From Actinomadura madurae (lineage in GTDB: Bacteria; Actinomycetota; Actinomycetes; Streptosporangiales; Streptosporangiaceae), in the NCBI RefSeq assembly GCF_900115095.1, contig NZ_FOVH01000001.1, forward strand, positions 496,001 through 560,000: DNA of 64,000 nt. Direction: 5' to 3'. Of the stretch, positions 17,151 through 25,629 are shown one piece after another. Under the pieces are notes generated by a model, which worked only from the letters and a program-made list of their open reading frames with translations, had not been told where the DNA came from and searched no databases. Both the position numbers and the translations under genes were made by a program. Each line of letters begins with the position of its first letter. Position 1 is the first letter of the stretch.

Positions 17151-17980
17151 CGGATCTCCTCCTCGCGGCCGGGGCGCAGGAGGGCGGGGTGCAGGAGGCG
17201 CGCGTCGCCGGGGCGGTAGAGGCGGGGGCGGGGGCCGCCGCGCCGGCCGCCGCGGTCGGACGTCGCGCCGGTGCTCTCCACGAACCCGGGCACCGACAAA
17301 ACCTTGCGGTGGAAGTTGCCGGCGTGCAGCTCCTCGCCCCACACCGCCTCGTACACGGCGCGGAGCTCGGGGATCGTGAACTCGCCGCCGCAGAAGGCGG
17401 TGGCGAGCGGGGTGTACTCCAGCTTCCCGCGCGCCCGCTCCAGCCCGTCCGACAGGATCCGCGCGTGGTCGAAGGCCAGCCGCCGGGTCGTGCCGGGCCG
17501 CTGGTCGCCGGACTCGGTCAGGCCGAGCGCGTCCACCGGGACCCACGCCGCGTCGGCGGCGTCGCCGCCGGCCTCCGGGTCGGGCAGCTCCGGGGCGAAG
17601 GCCAGGTAGGCGACGGAGATGACCCGCATCCGCGGGTCGCGGCCGGGGGCGCCGTAGGTGCCGAGCTGCTCCAGGTGGACGCGGCCGAGCGCGCCGCCCT
17701 TGGCGCTCAGCCCCGTCTCCTCGGCCAGCTCCCGGACGGCCGCGTCCGGGAGGTCCTCGGCGTCGGTGCCCTGGAGGGGGCCGCCCGCCTGGACGAAACC
17801 GCCGGGGAGCGCCCACATCCCTTCGAACGGGGCGTTCCCCCGCCGGACGAGCAGGACGTGCAGGGCGCCGTCGCGGATGGTGAGGGCGACCACGTCCACC
17901 GTCACCGAGACCGGGTCGTAGTCGCGCGGGTCGTAGTTCGCGAGGAACTCGCTCTCGTCGCGCCTCGGGTCCGGTGCCAT
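17147..17980 (-). CDS. Nudix-winged helix regulator, NrtR-like
   Basis: A 277-residue protein. Residues 23-165 form a Nudix domain; its box is 'GGFVQAGG...DAAVRELAEETGL', with the RELAEE core intact at 83-88 and an insertion before it. Residues 185-255 form a winged helix ('EFTIPELRAVYEAVW'), then 'RKVLSVPGFVESTG', the arrangement of NrtR regulators that sense ADP-ribose-type or other nucleotide ligands. The start ATG has a GGGAGGGA site. It is first in a four-gene operon and probably binds the palindrome at 18016-18042 to control itself and the operon. The Nudix core is complete, so hydrolysis of a ligand is also possible. Confidence 0.8.
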   Translation of the reverse strand: MAPDPRRDESEFLANYDPRDYDPVSVTVDVVALTIRDGALHVLLVRRGNAPFEGMWALPGGFVQAGGPLQGTDAEDLPDAAVRELAEETGLSAKGGALGRVHLEQLGTYGAPGRDPRMRVISVAYLAFAPELPDPEAGGDAADAAWVPVDALGLTESGDQRPGTTRRLAFDHARILSDGLERARGKLEYTPLATAFCGGEFTIPELRAVYEAVWGEELHAGNFHRKVLSVPGFVESTGATSDRGGRRGGPRPRLYRPGDARLLHPALLRPGREEEIR

Positions 17981-18015
17981 CGGTGTCCCTCCCGTCGATC
18001 TCTGACTGAGTAAGT

Positions 18016-18042
18016 CTCAAATAGAGTTCATCTCTAGCTGAG
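18016..18042. promoter_or_regulatory. 27-bp palindrome, candidate operator of the Nudix-HTH regulator
   Basis: Arms CTCAAATAGAG and CTCTAGCTGAG are complementary at 9 of 11 positions around a TTCAT centre. An extra half-site TGAG lies at 18007-18010 and forms TGAG-N5-CTCA with the left arm. The palindrome is 35-62 bases upstream of the Nudix start, in a locally AT-rich stretch where the promoter should lie. No other gene uses this interval, so autoregulation of the operon is the simplest reading. Confidence 0.65.
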
Positions 18043-18093
18043 AACAACATAGCCCGCACATCACCCGTTGTCCACCCCTCACCCGAGACGGAA

Positions 18094-18125
18094 CGAGGGC
18101 GCCCCCCGGGAAGGGGGCGCCCTCG
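18094..18125 (-). terminator. Strong hairpin after the amino-acid permease
   Basis: Perfect 13-base arms CGAGGGCGCCCCC and GGGGGCGCCCTCG around a six-base loop CGGGAA. It lies 44 bases after the permease stop on the minus strand, before the divergent promoter of the Nudix operon. It is a good candidate factor-independent terminator, though the T-tract is poor. Confidence 0.7.
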
Positions 18126-18169
18126 GCGTTCGGCGGAACTCTACAAAACGGGTGTTGGGCGATACCGCC

Positions 18170-20311
18170 TCAGCGGCGGTGCCGTCCCCCCTGCGGCGGC
18201 TCCTGGGGCTCGTCGCCCGGACCGTACCCGGGACCGTACGGCCCGGGCCGGCGGGGGTTCTGCTCCTGGCCGCCCTGCTCGTAGGGCCGGGGCTCGTAGG
18301 GTCCGGATTCAGAGGGTCCGGATTCGTACGGCCCGGATTCGTACGGCCCGGATTCGTACGGCCCGGATTCGTACGGCCCGGATTCGTACGGCCCGGAGGG
18401 TTGGGATCCGTACGGCCGGGATTCGTGGGGCCCGGACGAGTACGGGTTCGGCACGCCCGGATCGACCGCGTACGGGTCCTCGGGCGGCCCGGCGGAGTAC
18501 GCCCCGGACGGGCCGCGGCCCGGTGGCCCGCCCTGCGGGGCCGGGTCGGTGGGGTAGGGCTCGGGCGCGAACCGGCCGCCCGGCCGGCGTCCCGCCGAGT
18601 ACCGGCCGGTGGGGTAGGGGCTCTCCGGCGTGCCGGGGCGCCCCTCGCCCGGCCACGTCCCCTGGCCGACCTGCCCGGGGGTGGGGCGCACGTCCCACGG
18701 CCCCGGCACCGCGCCCGGGGGCGGCGGGGCCGCGCCCGGGGGAAGGGCCGCGCCCGGCGGCGGGGCGGGGGCCATCGGCGCGGCGACCGGGCGCGCGGGC
18801 GGCGGTGCGTCCAGCAGCAGCTTCATCTGGCTCTTGCGGCGCCCGTAGACCAGGTAGATGCCGATGCCGACGATCATCCAGATCGCGAAATAGGCCCACG
18901 TCTCGACGTTCAGGTTCAGCATCAGCCAGCCGATCGCGAAGATCGTCACGATCACGACCAGCGGCGCCGCGGGCATCCGGAACGGCCGGTGCAGGTCCGG
19001 CCGGGAGCGGCGCAGCGCCAGCACCGCCGCCGCGACGAACAGGAACGCGAACAGCGAGCCGATCACGACGAGCTGCTCCAGGGTGAGTACGTCGATCGTC
19101 TGCGACATCACCACGGCCGCGCCGCCCGCGAGGAGCGTGGCGCGGGAGGGCACCTTGTAGCGGCTCATCGCGGCGAGCGGGCGCGGCAGCAGCCCGTCCC
19201 GGGAGATGGAGAACACCACCCGGGTCAGGCTGATCATCAGCACCAGGATGACGGTGGTGAGCGCCAGCATGGCCCCCACGTCGACGATCTTGCCCATCGC
19301 GCCCGCGCCGACCGAGTCGAAGGCGGCGGCGAGCAGCAGCTTGTCGGGGTTGAGGTTCGCGATGCCGTCCATCCCGACCATGCCGACGAGCGCGACCGCG
19401 ACGGCCGCGTACAGCACGATGGTGGTGACCAGCGCGGTGAGGATGCCGCGCGGCACCTTGCGGGGCGCGTCGTCGGTCTCCTCCGAGGCGGTCGCGATCA
19501 GGTCGAAGCCGATGTAGGCGAACGCGATGGCCGGCGCCGCGGCGAACATGCCCCAGACCCCGAACACGTGCGGGGTCCCGCCGCCGAGCGCGCCGAGCAC
19601 GGCGTCCAGCACCGTCTGGTCGGCCTCGGGGGCGGGCTGGGACGGCGGCAGGAACGGGGTGAGGTTGCCCGGGCTGAAGAACTTCAGCGCGGTGGCGATG
19701 ACGAGCCCGATCACGATGACCTTGGCCATCACCATGAACCACAGCGACTTCAGGCTCATCCGGCTGCCGGTGGCGAGCATCAGGACGACCAGCAGCAGGA
19801 TGCCGAGGGCGAACAGGTCGGGGCCCTTCTGCTGGCCGATCAGCTCGCCGAGCCAGCTCGGGACCCCCACCCCGAAGTCCTGCAGCGCCTGCGCGGCGTA
19901 CAGCGACCAGACCCGGGCGAGCACGGACGCGGCCAGCAGCAGTTCCATGATCAGCGCCCAGCCGACGACCCACGCCCACACCTCGCCGAACGCGACGTAG
20001 CTGAAGGAGTAGGCGCTGCCCGCGACCGGGACGATCGAGGACAGCTCGGCGAAGGCCAGCGCCGCCAGCACGCACACGCCGCCCGCGATGAGGAACGAGA
20101 CGAGCACGCCGGGGCCCGCGGTCGAGGACGCCTGCTCGCCGGCGATCTTGAAGATGCCGGAGCCGATCATGACGCCGAGGCCGAGCACGACGAGATCGCG
20201 GGTCCGGTAGACCACGCGGAGACGGTGCCTGCCGCCGTAGAGCCGGCCGGTGGCCTGCTCGACCGGCAGCCGCCGGAACATGTTGTTGCGCATGCGCATG
20301 TCCAAGGTCAT
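18170..20311 (-). CDS. APC family amino-acid permease with a long Pro/Tyr/Gly-rich repeat tail
   Basis: A 713-residue protein. Residues 1-490 form an APC-superfamily permease with about 12 helices; 'VMIGSGIFKIAGEQAS' in helix 1 and 'FAYIGFDLIATASEE' in helix 6 are typical of cationic/broad amino-acid transporters. The last 220 residues are a low-complexity cytoplasmic tail rich in Pro, Gly, Tyr and Arg. The tail includes five perfect GPYES repeats. Such a tail is not part of the family and may be disordered or mediate assembly. The start ATG 20311 is the first of several near-by Met codons (MTLDMRMRNNM). Confidence 0.85.
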   Translation of the reverse strand: MTLDMRMRNNMFRRLPVEQATGRLYGGRHRLRVVYRTRDLVVLGLGVMIGSGIFKIAGEQASSTAGPGVLVSFLIAGGVCVLAALAFAELSSIVPVAGSAYSFSYVAFGEVWAWVVGWALIMELLLAASVLARVWSLYAAQALQDFGVGVPSWLGELIGQQKGPDLFALGILLLVVLMLATGSRMSLKSLWFMVMAKVIVIGLVIATALKFFSPGNLTPFLPPSQPAPEADQTVLDAVLGALGGGTPHVFGVWGMFAAAPAIAFAYIGFDLIATASEETDDAPRKVPRGILTALVTTIVLYAAVAVALVGMVGMDGIANLNPDKLLLAAAFDSVGAGAMGKIVDVGAMLALTTVILVLMISLTRVVFSISRDGLLPRPLAAMSRYKVPSRATLLAGGAAVVMSQTIDVLTLEQLVVIGSLFAFLFVAAAVLALRRSRPDLHRPFRMPAAPLVVIVTIFAIGWLMLNLNVETWAYFAIWMIVGIGIYLVYGRRKSQMKLLLDAPPPARPVAAPMAPAPPPGAALPPGAAPPPPGAVPGPWDVRPTPGQVGQGTWPGEGRPGTPESPYPTGRYSAGRRPGGRFAPEPYPTDPAPQGGPPGRGPSGAYSAGPPEDPYAVDPGVPNPYSSGPHESRPYGSQPSGPYESGPYESGPYESGPYESGPYESGPSESGPYEPRPYEQGGQEQNPRRPGPYGPGYGPGDEPQEPPQGGRHRR
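18321..18395. repeat. Five perfect copies of a 15-bp coding repeat
   Basis: GATTCGTACGGCCCG is repeated without change at 18321, 18336, 18351, 18366 and 18381, with a degenerate copy just before. Read on the minus strand it encodes the GPYES repeat of the permease tail. Identity at silent positions indicates recent expansion by slippage. Confidence 0.97.
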
Positions 20312-20681
20312 AGGTGGTCCCCCAAGGCCTGAACCCGCGCCGCTGATCGCGAGGTGCTTGCCGAAGTCCCTAAGAATTCACCAGGTATGAGCATAATCGC
20401 AACGTTTTCGCCCGGATTCCCGCCGTCTCGCCGTTGTCGCATCCTGCCAAACCGCAGGTCGGCGACGTGCCGCAATGGCCCCCTCACGCTGGGCGAGGAC
20501 GGCCGAATGACTTTCCGGTGGACCGTTCCGCGGCAATAGGTCCCATTTCCAGAGGGGGAAAGCGCTTTATGATCTTTCGGTGCCGCGGTCCGGCGCCGCG
20601 TCCGGGGTCGGCCGGTGCGGACGGTGGCGTCCGACGAAGATCGGTGGCACCGTAGGGACGCCGCGTTCGTCTGGAGGTCCG
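20312..20681. other. Divergent intergenic region, 370 bp
   Basis: The region separates the minus-strand permease from the plus-strand gamma-glutamyltransferase and must hold both promoters. It is less GC-rich than the genes. I see no clear palindrome, hairpin, riboswitch or small gene in it. The only assigned element is the GGAGG at 20673-20677 serving the transferase gene. Confidence 0.6.
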
Positions 20682-22589
20682 GTGTTCCGCTCCCCATCGC
20701 CCTCGCACGCGCCGCCCGCGCGGGCGCCGAAGCCGTCCCGCGGGTCCCGCCGCACGGCCGCCGCCGCCGCGCTCGCCGTCGCCGCGTCCCTCACCGTCCC
20801 GGCCGCGCCCGCCGCCGCCGCGCCCGCGACCATGCCGGCGCACCCGCGGCCCCCCGCGAAGCAGCCGGTCAAGCAGGCGGTCGCGACGGGGTACGGCGGC
20901 GCCGTGTCCACGGTCGACCCGGACGCCAGCCGGACGGCCCTGGAGGTCCTCCGGCGCGGCGGCAACGCGATGGACGCGGCCGTCGCCGCGGGCGCCACGC
21001 TCGGGGTCACCGAGCCGTACGTGGCCGCGATCGGCGGTGGCGGCTACATGACCTACTACGACGCGAGGACGCGCCGGGTCCACGCCCTCGACGGGCGCGA
21101 GTTCGCGCCGAAGCGGATGAAGCAGGACGCCTTCATCGACCCGGCGACGGGACGGCCGCTCCCGTTCGACCAGGCCGTCACGAGCGGGCTCGGCGTCGGC
21201 GTGCCCGGCACCCTCGCGCAGTGGGACCTCGCGCTGCGCCGGTTCGGCACCCGCGACCTCGGCACCCTGCTGCGCCCGGCGATCAAGGTCGCCGACCGGG
21301 GCTTCGTCGTGGACCAGGAGTTCCACGACCAGACCTCGACGAACGAGGCGCGCTTCCGCGACATCGTCCCGACCCGCCGGCTGTTCCTGCCGGGCGGGAA
21401 GGTGCCCGCGGTCGGCTCGGTCTTCCGCAACCCCGACCTCGCCGGCACCTACCGGGAGCTGGCGCGGCGCGGCACGGACTGGTTCTACGAGGGCGGGCTC
21501 GGCGAGGAGATCGCCCGGACGGTCGCCAAGCCCCCGGTGGACCCGAAGGCGACGCGCAACGTCCGTCCCGGCCTCATGGAGCGCGGTGACCTCGCCGCCT
21601 ACCGGGCCGTGCCGCGCGAGCCCACCCACGTGCCCTACCGGGGGACGGACGTGTACGGCATGCCGCCCTCGTCGTCCGGCGGGTCCACCGTGGGGGAGGC
21701 GCTCAACATCCTCGGCAACTTCCGCCTGGACGCGCGCGACCCGGTCACGGCCCTCCACTACTACCTGGAGGCGTCCAAGCTCGCCTACGCCGACCGAGGC
21801 CGCTACGTCGGCGACGCCGACAAGGTGGACGTGCCCCTGGACGAGCTGCTGTCGTCCGGGTTCGCCCGCGAGCGCGCGTGCCTGATCAAGCCGGACCGGG
21901 CGGCGGCCGCCCCCGTGGCCCCCGGTTCGCCGGACGGGTCCTACGCGCCGTGCGTCCCGCCGGGCACCCAGACCAGGGCGCTGGCGTTCGAGGGCCCGCA
22001 GACCACTCACCTCAACGTCGCCGACAAGTGGGGGAACGTCGTCGCCTACACGCTGTCGATCGAGCAGTTCGGCGGCAGCGGCATCACCGTTCCCGGGCGC
22101 GGGTTCCTGCTGAACAACGAGCTGACCGACTTCTCGTTCCAGCCGCCCGCGCCGGGCCAGGCGCCCGACCCGAACCTGCCGGGCCCGCGCAAGCGCCCGC
22201 GCAGCAGCATGTCCCCGACCCTCGTGCTCAAGGACGGGCGGCCGAAGCTCGCGGTCGGCACGCCCGGCGGGTCGACGATCATCACGACCGTGCTGCAGAT
22301 CCTGGTCAACCGGATCGACCTCGGCATGGACCTGCCCACCGCGCTGAACGCGCCCCGCGCCACGCAGCGCAACACCCCGCAGGTCTTCGCCGAGCAGCCG
22401 TTCATCGACCGGTACGGCCGCGACCTGGCCGCGCGGGGGCACCGCCTGGAGCCGTTCCCCGGGCCGCCCGCGGGCGTGATCGGCGCCGCGACGGGGCTGG
22501 AGTTCCTGCGGCCCGGCCTCGTCCAGGCGGTCGCGGAGCCCACCAGGCGGGGCGGCGGCAGCGCGCTCGTCGTCCGTCCGTCCAGGTAG
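20682..22589 (+). CDS. ggt: Secreted gamma-glutamyltransferase
   Basis: A 635-residue exported enzyme that cleaves or transfers the gamma-glutamyl group of glutathione-like compounds. GTG start with GGAGG four bases upstream. The signal peptide has an Arg-rich head and an Ala-rich core ending in AAAAPA. The autocatalytic cleavage site is at 'QTTHLNV', with nucleophile Thr441; the small subunit starts there and continues with 'GNVVAYTLSIEQFGGSGI'. 'MSPTLVLKDGRPKLAVGTPGGS' forms the glutamate-binding loop. 'RRGGNAMDAAVAAG' near residue 95 is the family signature of the large subunit. It is monocistronic, 50 bases before cutA. Confidence 0.92.
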   Translation: MFRSPSPSHAPPARAPKPSRGSRRTAAAAALAVAASLTVPAAPAAAAPATMPAHPRPPAKQPVKQAVATGYGGAVSTVDPDASRTALEVLRRGGNAMDAAVAAGATLGVTEPYVAAIGGGGYMTYYDARTRRVHALDGREFAPKRMKQDAFIDPATGRPLPFDQAVTSGLGVGVPGTLAQWDLALRRFGTRDLGTLLRPAIKVADRGFVVDQEFHDQTSTNEARFRDIVPTRRLFLPGGKVPAVGSVFRNPDLAGTYRELARRGTDWFYEGGLGEEIARTVAKPPVDPKATRNVRPGLMERGDLAAYRAVPREPTHVPYRGTDVYGMPPSSSGGSTVGEALNILGNFRLDARDPVTALHYYLEASKLAYADRGRYVGDADKVDVPLDELLSSGFARERACLIKPDRAAAAPVAPGSPDGSYAPCVPPGTQTRALAFEGPQTTHLNVADKWGNVVAYTLSIEQFGGSGITVPGRGFLLNNELTDFSFQPPAPGQAPDPNLPGPRKRPRSSMSPTLVLKDGRPKLAVGTPGGSTIITTVLQILVNRIDLGMDLPTALNAPRATQRNTPQVFAEQPFIDRYGRDLAARGHRLEPFPGPPAGVIGAATGLEFLRPGLVQAVAEPTRRGGGSALVVRPSR

Positions 22590-22639
22590 CCGCCCGTGCC
22601 GGGGGCGTGCGCGGGCGGGGAGCGGGAAGGAGTCGTGCC

Positions 22640-23002
22640 ATGGCCCACTCTTACGTGCAGGTGACGACCACCACCGACTCCCGCGCCGAGGCCGCCGAGC
22701 TGGCCCGGTCGGCGGTCGCCGAGCGGCTCGCGGCCTGCGCCCAGCTCGTGGGGCCGATCGCCAGCACCTACTGGTGGGAGGACGAGATCGAGTCGGCGGA
22801 GGAGTGGATGGTGCTCTTCAAGACCTCCGCCGACCGGTTCGACGAGCTGGCCTCCCTGATCACCGAGGGCCACTCCTACGACACCCCGGAGATCATCGCG
22901 ACGCCGGTGGTGGCGGGGAGCATGGACTACCTGGCCTGGATCACCGAGCAGACCGAACCCGGCGAACGGGACGAAGCGGTAGACGACCTCATCGAGGACT
23001 AG
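22640..23002 (+). CDS. cutA: Divalent-cation tolerance protein CutA
   Basis: A 120-residue protein of the CutA family, small trimeric ferredoxin-like proteins. It has 'VQVTTTTDSRAEAAELARS', 'AACAQLVGPIASTYWWEDEI' and 'EEWMVLFKTSADRFDELASLI', the full family core. The family has been linked to copper tolerance, but its molecular role is unsettled. ATG start after GGGAAGGAG. It may be cotranscribed with the transferase gene upstream. Confidence 0.92.
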   Translation: MAHSYVQVTTTTDSRAEAAELARSAVAERLAACAQLVGPIASTYWWEDEIESAEEWMVLFKTSADRFDELASLITEGHSYDTPEIIATPVVAGSMDYLAWITEQTEPGERDEAVDDLIED

Positions 23003-23088
23003 ATCGTGTGACGTCCGGCGTGGCAGGGTAAGCCTTCGATTACCGGGCCGGTGCCGACTCCCGGCCGCGGCGACGGAAGGCGGTCGAC

Positions 23089-23955
23089 GTGCACGACGAG
23101 AGCGAGGAGCGGGCCGACCACGGGCTGTTCGGCCCGGGCTCGGTGACCTGGGAGGTCATGGGCGAGCCCGTGCTGGTCATCGGCGGGATCAGGGCGCTGC
23201 TGCTCCAGGCGCTGCATCCGCGCACGATGTGGGGGACCGCGCAGAACTCCGAGCTCATGGACCCCGCCGCGGCCTGGGCCAGGCTCGGCCGGACGGTCGA
23301 GTTCGTCCGCGTCCGCACCTACGGGACGCACGAGGAGGTCGAGCGGGTGGGCCGCCGCGTCCGCCGGCTGCACTCCAAGCTCACCGGCCTGGACATGCGG
23401 ACCGGCGAGACGTTCCCGGTCGACGACCCGGAGAACCTGCTGTGGGTCCACATGGGCGAGGTCGACTCCTACCTGGACGTGGCCCGCCGCGCGGGAGTGC
23501 CGCTGACCGCGCGGGACGCCGACACGTTCGTGGACGAGCAGCGCCGCGCCGCCGCCGTCGTCGGCCTCGACCCGGCGGACGTGCCCGCCACGGTCGGGGA
23601 GATGAGGGACTACTACGCGCGGATGCGGCGCCGGATCTACGCGTGCCGGGAGGCGCGCGTGGGACTGCGCCGCATGTTCAGCCCCGCCCTCCCGCGCCCG
23701 CTGCTGCCGCTGAAGCTCGCCGCGCCCGGCCTCGGGGTGCTGGTCGTCTCCACGCTGCCGCGCTGGGCCCGCCGCATGTACGGGCTGCCGGGGCTGCCGA
23801 CGTCGGACCTGGCCGCGACACTGACGCTGAAGGGCCTCTACCGCACCACGCACGTCGTCCCCGAGCGGTTCCGGTACTCGCCGGACGCCCAGCGGGCCAG
23901 GCGGATCACGCGCCAGCACGAGGCGGATCTGGCGGGCCTGTCGATCGCCTCCTGA
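23089..23955 (+). CDS. Oxygenase MpaB family protein (DUF2236)
   Basis: A 288-residue all-helical protein of the family that includes MpaB and the rubber oxygenase Lcp, which bind heme b. It opens with 'FGPGSVTWEVMGEPVLVIGG' and then 'ALLLQALHPRTMWG', both family landmarks. 'RTYGTHEEVERVGRRVRRLH' provides the conserved Arg/Thr and His positions likely to face heme. GTG start with GGAAGG upstream. No substrate can be inferred. It ends six bases before the end of the convergent exporter gene. Confidence 0.8.
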   Translation: MHDESEERADHGLFGPGSVTWEVMGEPVLVIGGIRALLLQALHPRTMWGTAQNSELMDPAAAWARLGRTVEFVRVRTYGTHEEVERVGRRVRRLHSKLTGLDMRTGETFPVDDPENLLWVHMGEVDSYLDVARRAGVPLTARDADTFVDEQRRAAAVVGLDPADVPATVGEMRDYYARMRRRIYACREARVGLRRMFSPALPRPLLPLKLAAPGLGVLVVSTLPRWARRMYGLPGLPTSDLAATLTLKGLYRTTHVVPERFRYSPDAQRARRITRQHEADLAGLSIAS

Positions 23956-23961
23956 GCCCGG

Positions 23962-25518
23962 TCAGGCCGGCGGGGGAGCGTCCGGCACCGTGTCCCCCTC
24001 GTGGTCCTTCTCGTGGGCCCCGTGCCGCGGCAGCAGCAGCGCCGGGAGGATCAGCACCGCGGTGAGGATCAGCGCGACCCAGAACGTGTGGCCGAACGCG
24101 TCCGCCAGGTTCGGCGCGACCTGCTCGCGGACCCGCTCGGGGATCTCGCCCATGCCCGCGGCGGCGCCGTCCCCGCCGGCTCCGGCCCCCGGGACCCGGT
24201 CGCCGATCTGGCGGGCCAGGATGACGGCGAGCAGCGCCGTGCCGACCGATCCGCCGAGCTGGACGATGATGTTCAGGGTGCTGCTGGCCCGCGGGACCAC
24301 GGCCCGGCTCAGCGTCGTGAGCGCCGCCGACATGGTCGGCATCATCGTGCAGCCGAGGCCGAGGCCCCGCACGAAGAGGGCGGCGGCGAGCAGCCAGTAG
24401 GACGTGTCCGCCCCCACCAGGGCGAACGGGACGGTCCCGGCCACCAGGAGGACGACGCCGACCGGGACGACGCGCCCGGCGCCCAGCTTGTCGGTGATCA
24501 TTCCGGCGAGCGGCATCGCGGTCGCGGCCCCGAGCCCCTGCGGCGCCAGCAGGAGCCCGGCCGCGAACGCGCCCTCGCCGCGGCCGATCTGGAAGTACAG
24601 CGGGATCAGCAGCATCGAGCCCATCAGCGCGAGGCCGACGAAGAACACCCCGACGGCGGCGGCCGCGAACGTCCGGTCGGTGAACAGCCGCACGTCGATC
24701 AGGGAGCGCTCGCGGAGCCGCAGGCTGTGCAGCGCGAACAGGCCGACCAGGACGGCGCCGCCCGCGAGCCAGGCGATGGTGGACGGTTCCCCGAACCCGC
24801 CGTTGCTGCTCGCGGTGGACAGGCCGTAGATCAGCAGGACGAATCCGGGCGGCAGCAGGACCAGCCCGCGCCAGTCGAGCCCCGGCGCGGCGTGCTCGCC
24901 GCGGTGGCGCGGGACGTTCCACCAGGCCAGCGCCAGGGCCATCGCCCCGACCGGCAGGTTGACGAGGAAGATCCAGCGCCAGTCGACGTCCTCCACGAGC
25001 CAGCCGCCGAGCACCGGGCCGAGGACGGGGCCGAGCAGCATCGGGACGCCGACGATGCTCATGACGCGGCCCATCCGCCGCGGTCCCGCCGCCATCGTCA
25101 GGATGGCCATGCCGGTCGGCATCAGCATGCCGCCGCCGAGGCCCTGCACGACCCGGAAGACGATCAGTGACTCGATGTTCCAGGCGGCGCCGGACAGCAC
25201 CGACCCGAGGACGAACAGCACGATCGAGGTCATCCACACGCGGCGCCCGCCGAACCGGTCGATGGCCCAGCCGGTCAGCGGGATGACGGTGCCCATCGCC
25301 AGCATGTAGCCGGTGATGACCCACTGGATCGTCGACAGCCCGGTGGAGAAGTCGCGCCCGAGCGTCTCCAGCGCGACGTTGACGATCGTGGTGTCGAGGA
25401 TCGCCATCACGGTCCCCGACACGATCACCAGGCCGAGCAGGATCGTCCGGCGGTCCAGGCGCTCGCTTCCGGCGGTGTCGTCCGGCGGTGCCGCCTTGGT
25501 GATCGGGCTCTCGGCCAT
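23962..25518 (-). CDS. MFS drug exporter, DHA2 (EmrB/QacA) type
   Basis: A 518-residue, 14-helix exporter. 'MAILDTTIVNVALETLGRDF' is the DHA2 motif D1, 'GWAIDRFGGRRVWM' is motif A, and 'GVPMLLGPVLGPVLGG' is motif C of drug/proton antiporters. The tail is short and His/Asp-rich. It diverges from a MarR gene, and the 112 bases between them hold a 52-bp inverted repeat. It is likely repressed by that MarR protein until a toxic ligand is present. Confidence 0.9.
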   Translation of the reverse strand: MAESPITKAAPPDDTAGSERLDRRTILLGLVIVSGTVMAILDTTIVNVALETLGRDFSTGLSTIQWVITGYMLAMGTVIPLTGWAIDRFGGRRVWMTSIVLFVLGSVLSGAAWNIESLIVFRVVQGLGGGMLMPTGMAILTMAAGPRRMGRVMSIVGVPMLLGPVLGPVLGGWLVEDVDWRWIFLVNLPVGAMALALAWWNVPRHRGEHAAPGLDWRGLVLLPPGFVLLIYGLSTASSNGGFGEPSTIAWLAGGAVLVGLFALHSLRLRERSLIDVRLFTDRTFAAAAVGVFFVGLALMGSMLLIPLYFQIGRGEGAFAAGLLLAPQGLGAATAMPLAGMITDKLGAGRVVPVGVVLLVAGTVPFALVGADTSYWLLAAALFVRGLGLGCTMMPTMSAALTTLSRAVVPRASSTLNIIVQLGGSVGTALLAVILARQIGDRVPGAGAGGDGAAAGMGEIPERVREQVAPNLADAFGHTFWVALILTAVLILPALLLPRHGAHEKDHEGDTVPDAPPPA

Positions 25519-25576
25519 GGTCGGTCCCCTCGCCTGCTCCGCGCCCCGTCTCCCCGTCGATCAAGACGTGAAAACG

Positions 25577-25628
25577 CCTTGAAGTTCAACATTTTGCAGT
25601 GCATCACGGAATATGTTGAACTTCAAGG
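25577..25628. promoter_or_regulatory. Perfect 16-bp inverted repeat, MarR operator pair
   Basis: CCTTGAAGTTCAACAT at 25577-25592 is repeated exactly in inverted form at 25613-25628. Each arm contains its own 11-bp palindrome TTGAA-N-TTCAA (25579-25589 and 25616-25626), so there are two full dimer sites with centres 37 bases apart. The right site ends one base before the MarR ATG. Binding there would block both the regulator and the divergent exporter. Confidence 0.85.
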
Positions 25629-25629
25629 T

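Noticed and set aside
20312..20470. Possible riboswitch (ydaO/c-di-AMP-like) upstream of the amino-acid permease
   Set aside because: Some GGAATCCGGG-like pieces are present, but I could not assemble the conserved helices, so no call is made. A covariance-model search would settle it.
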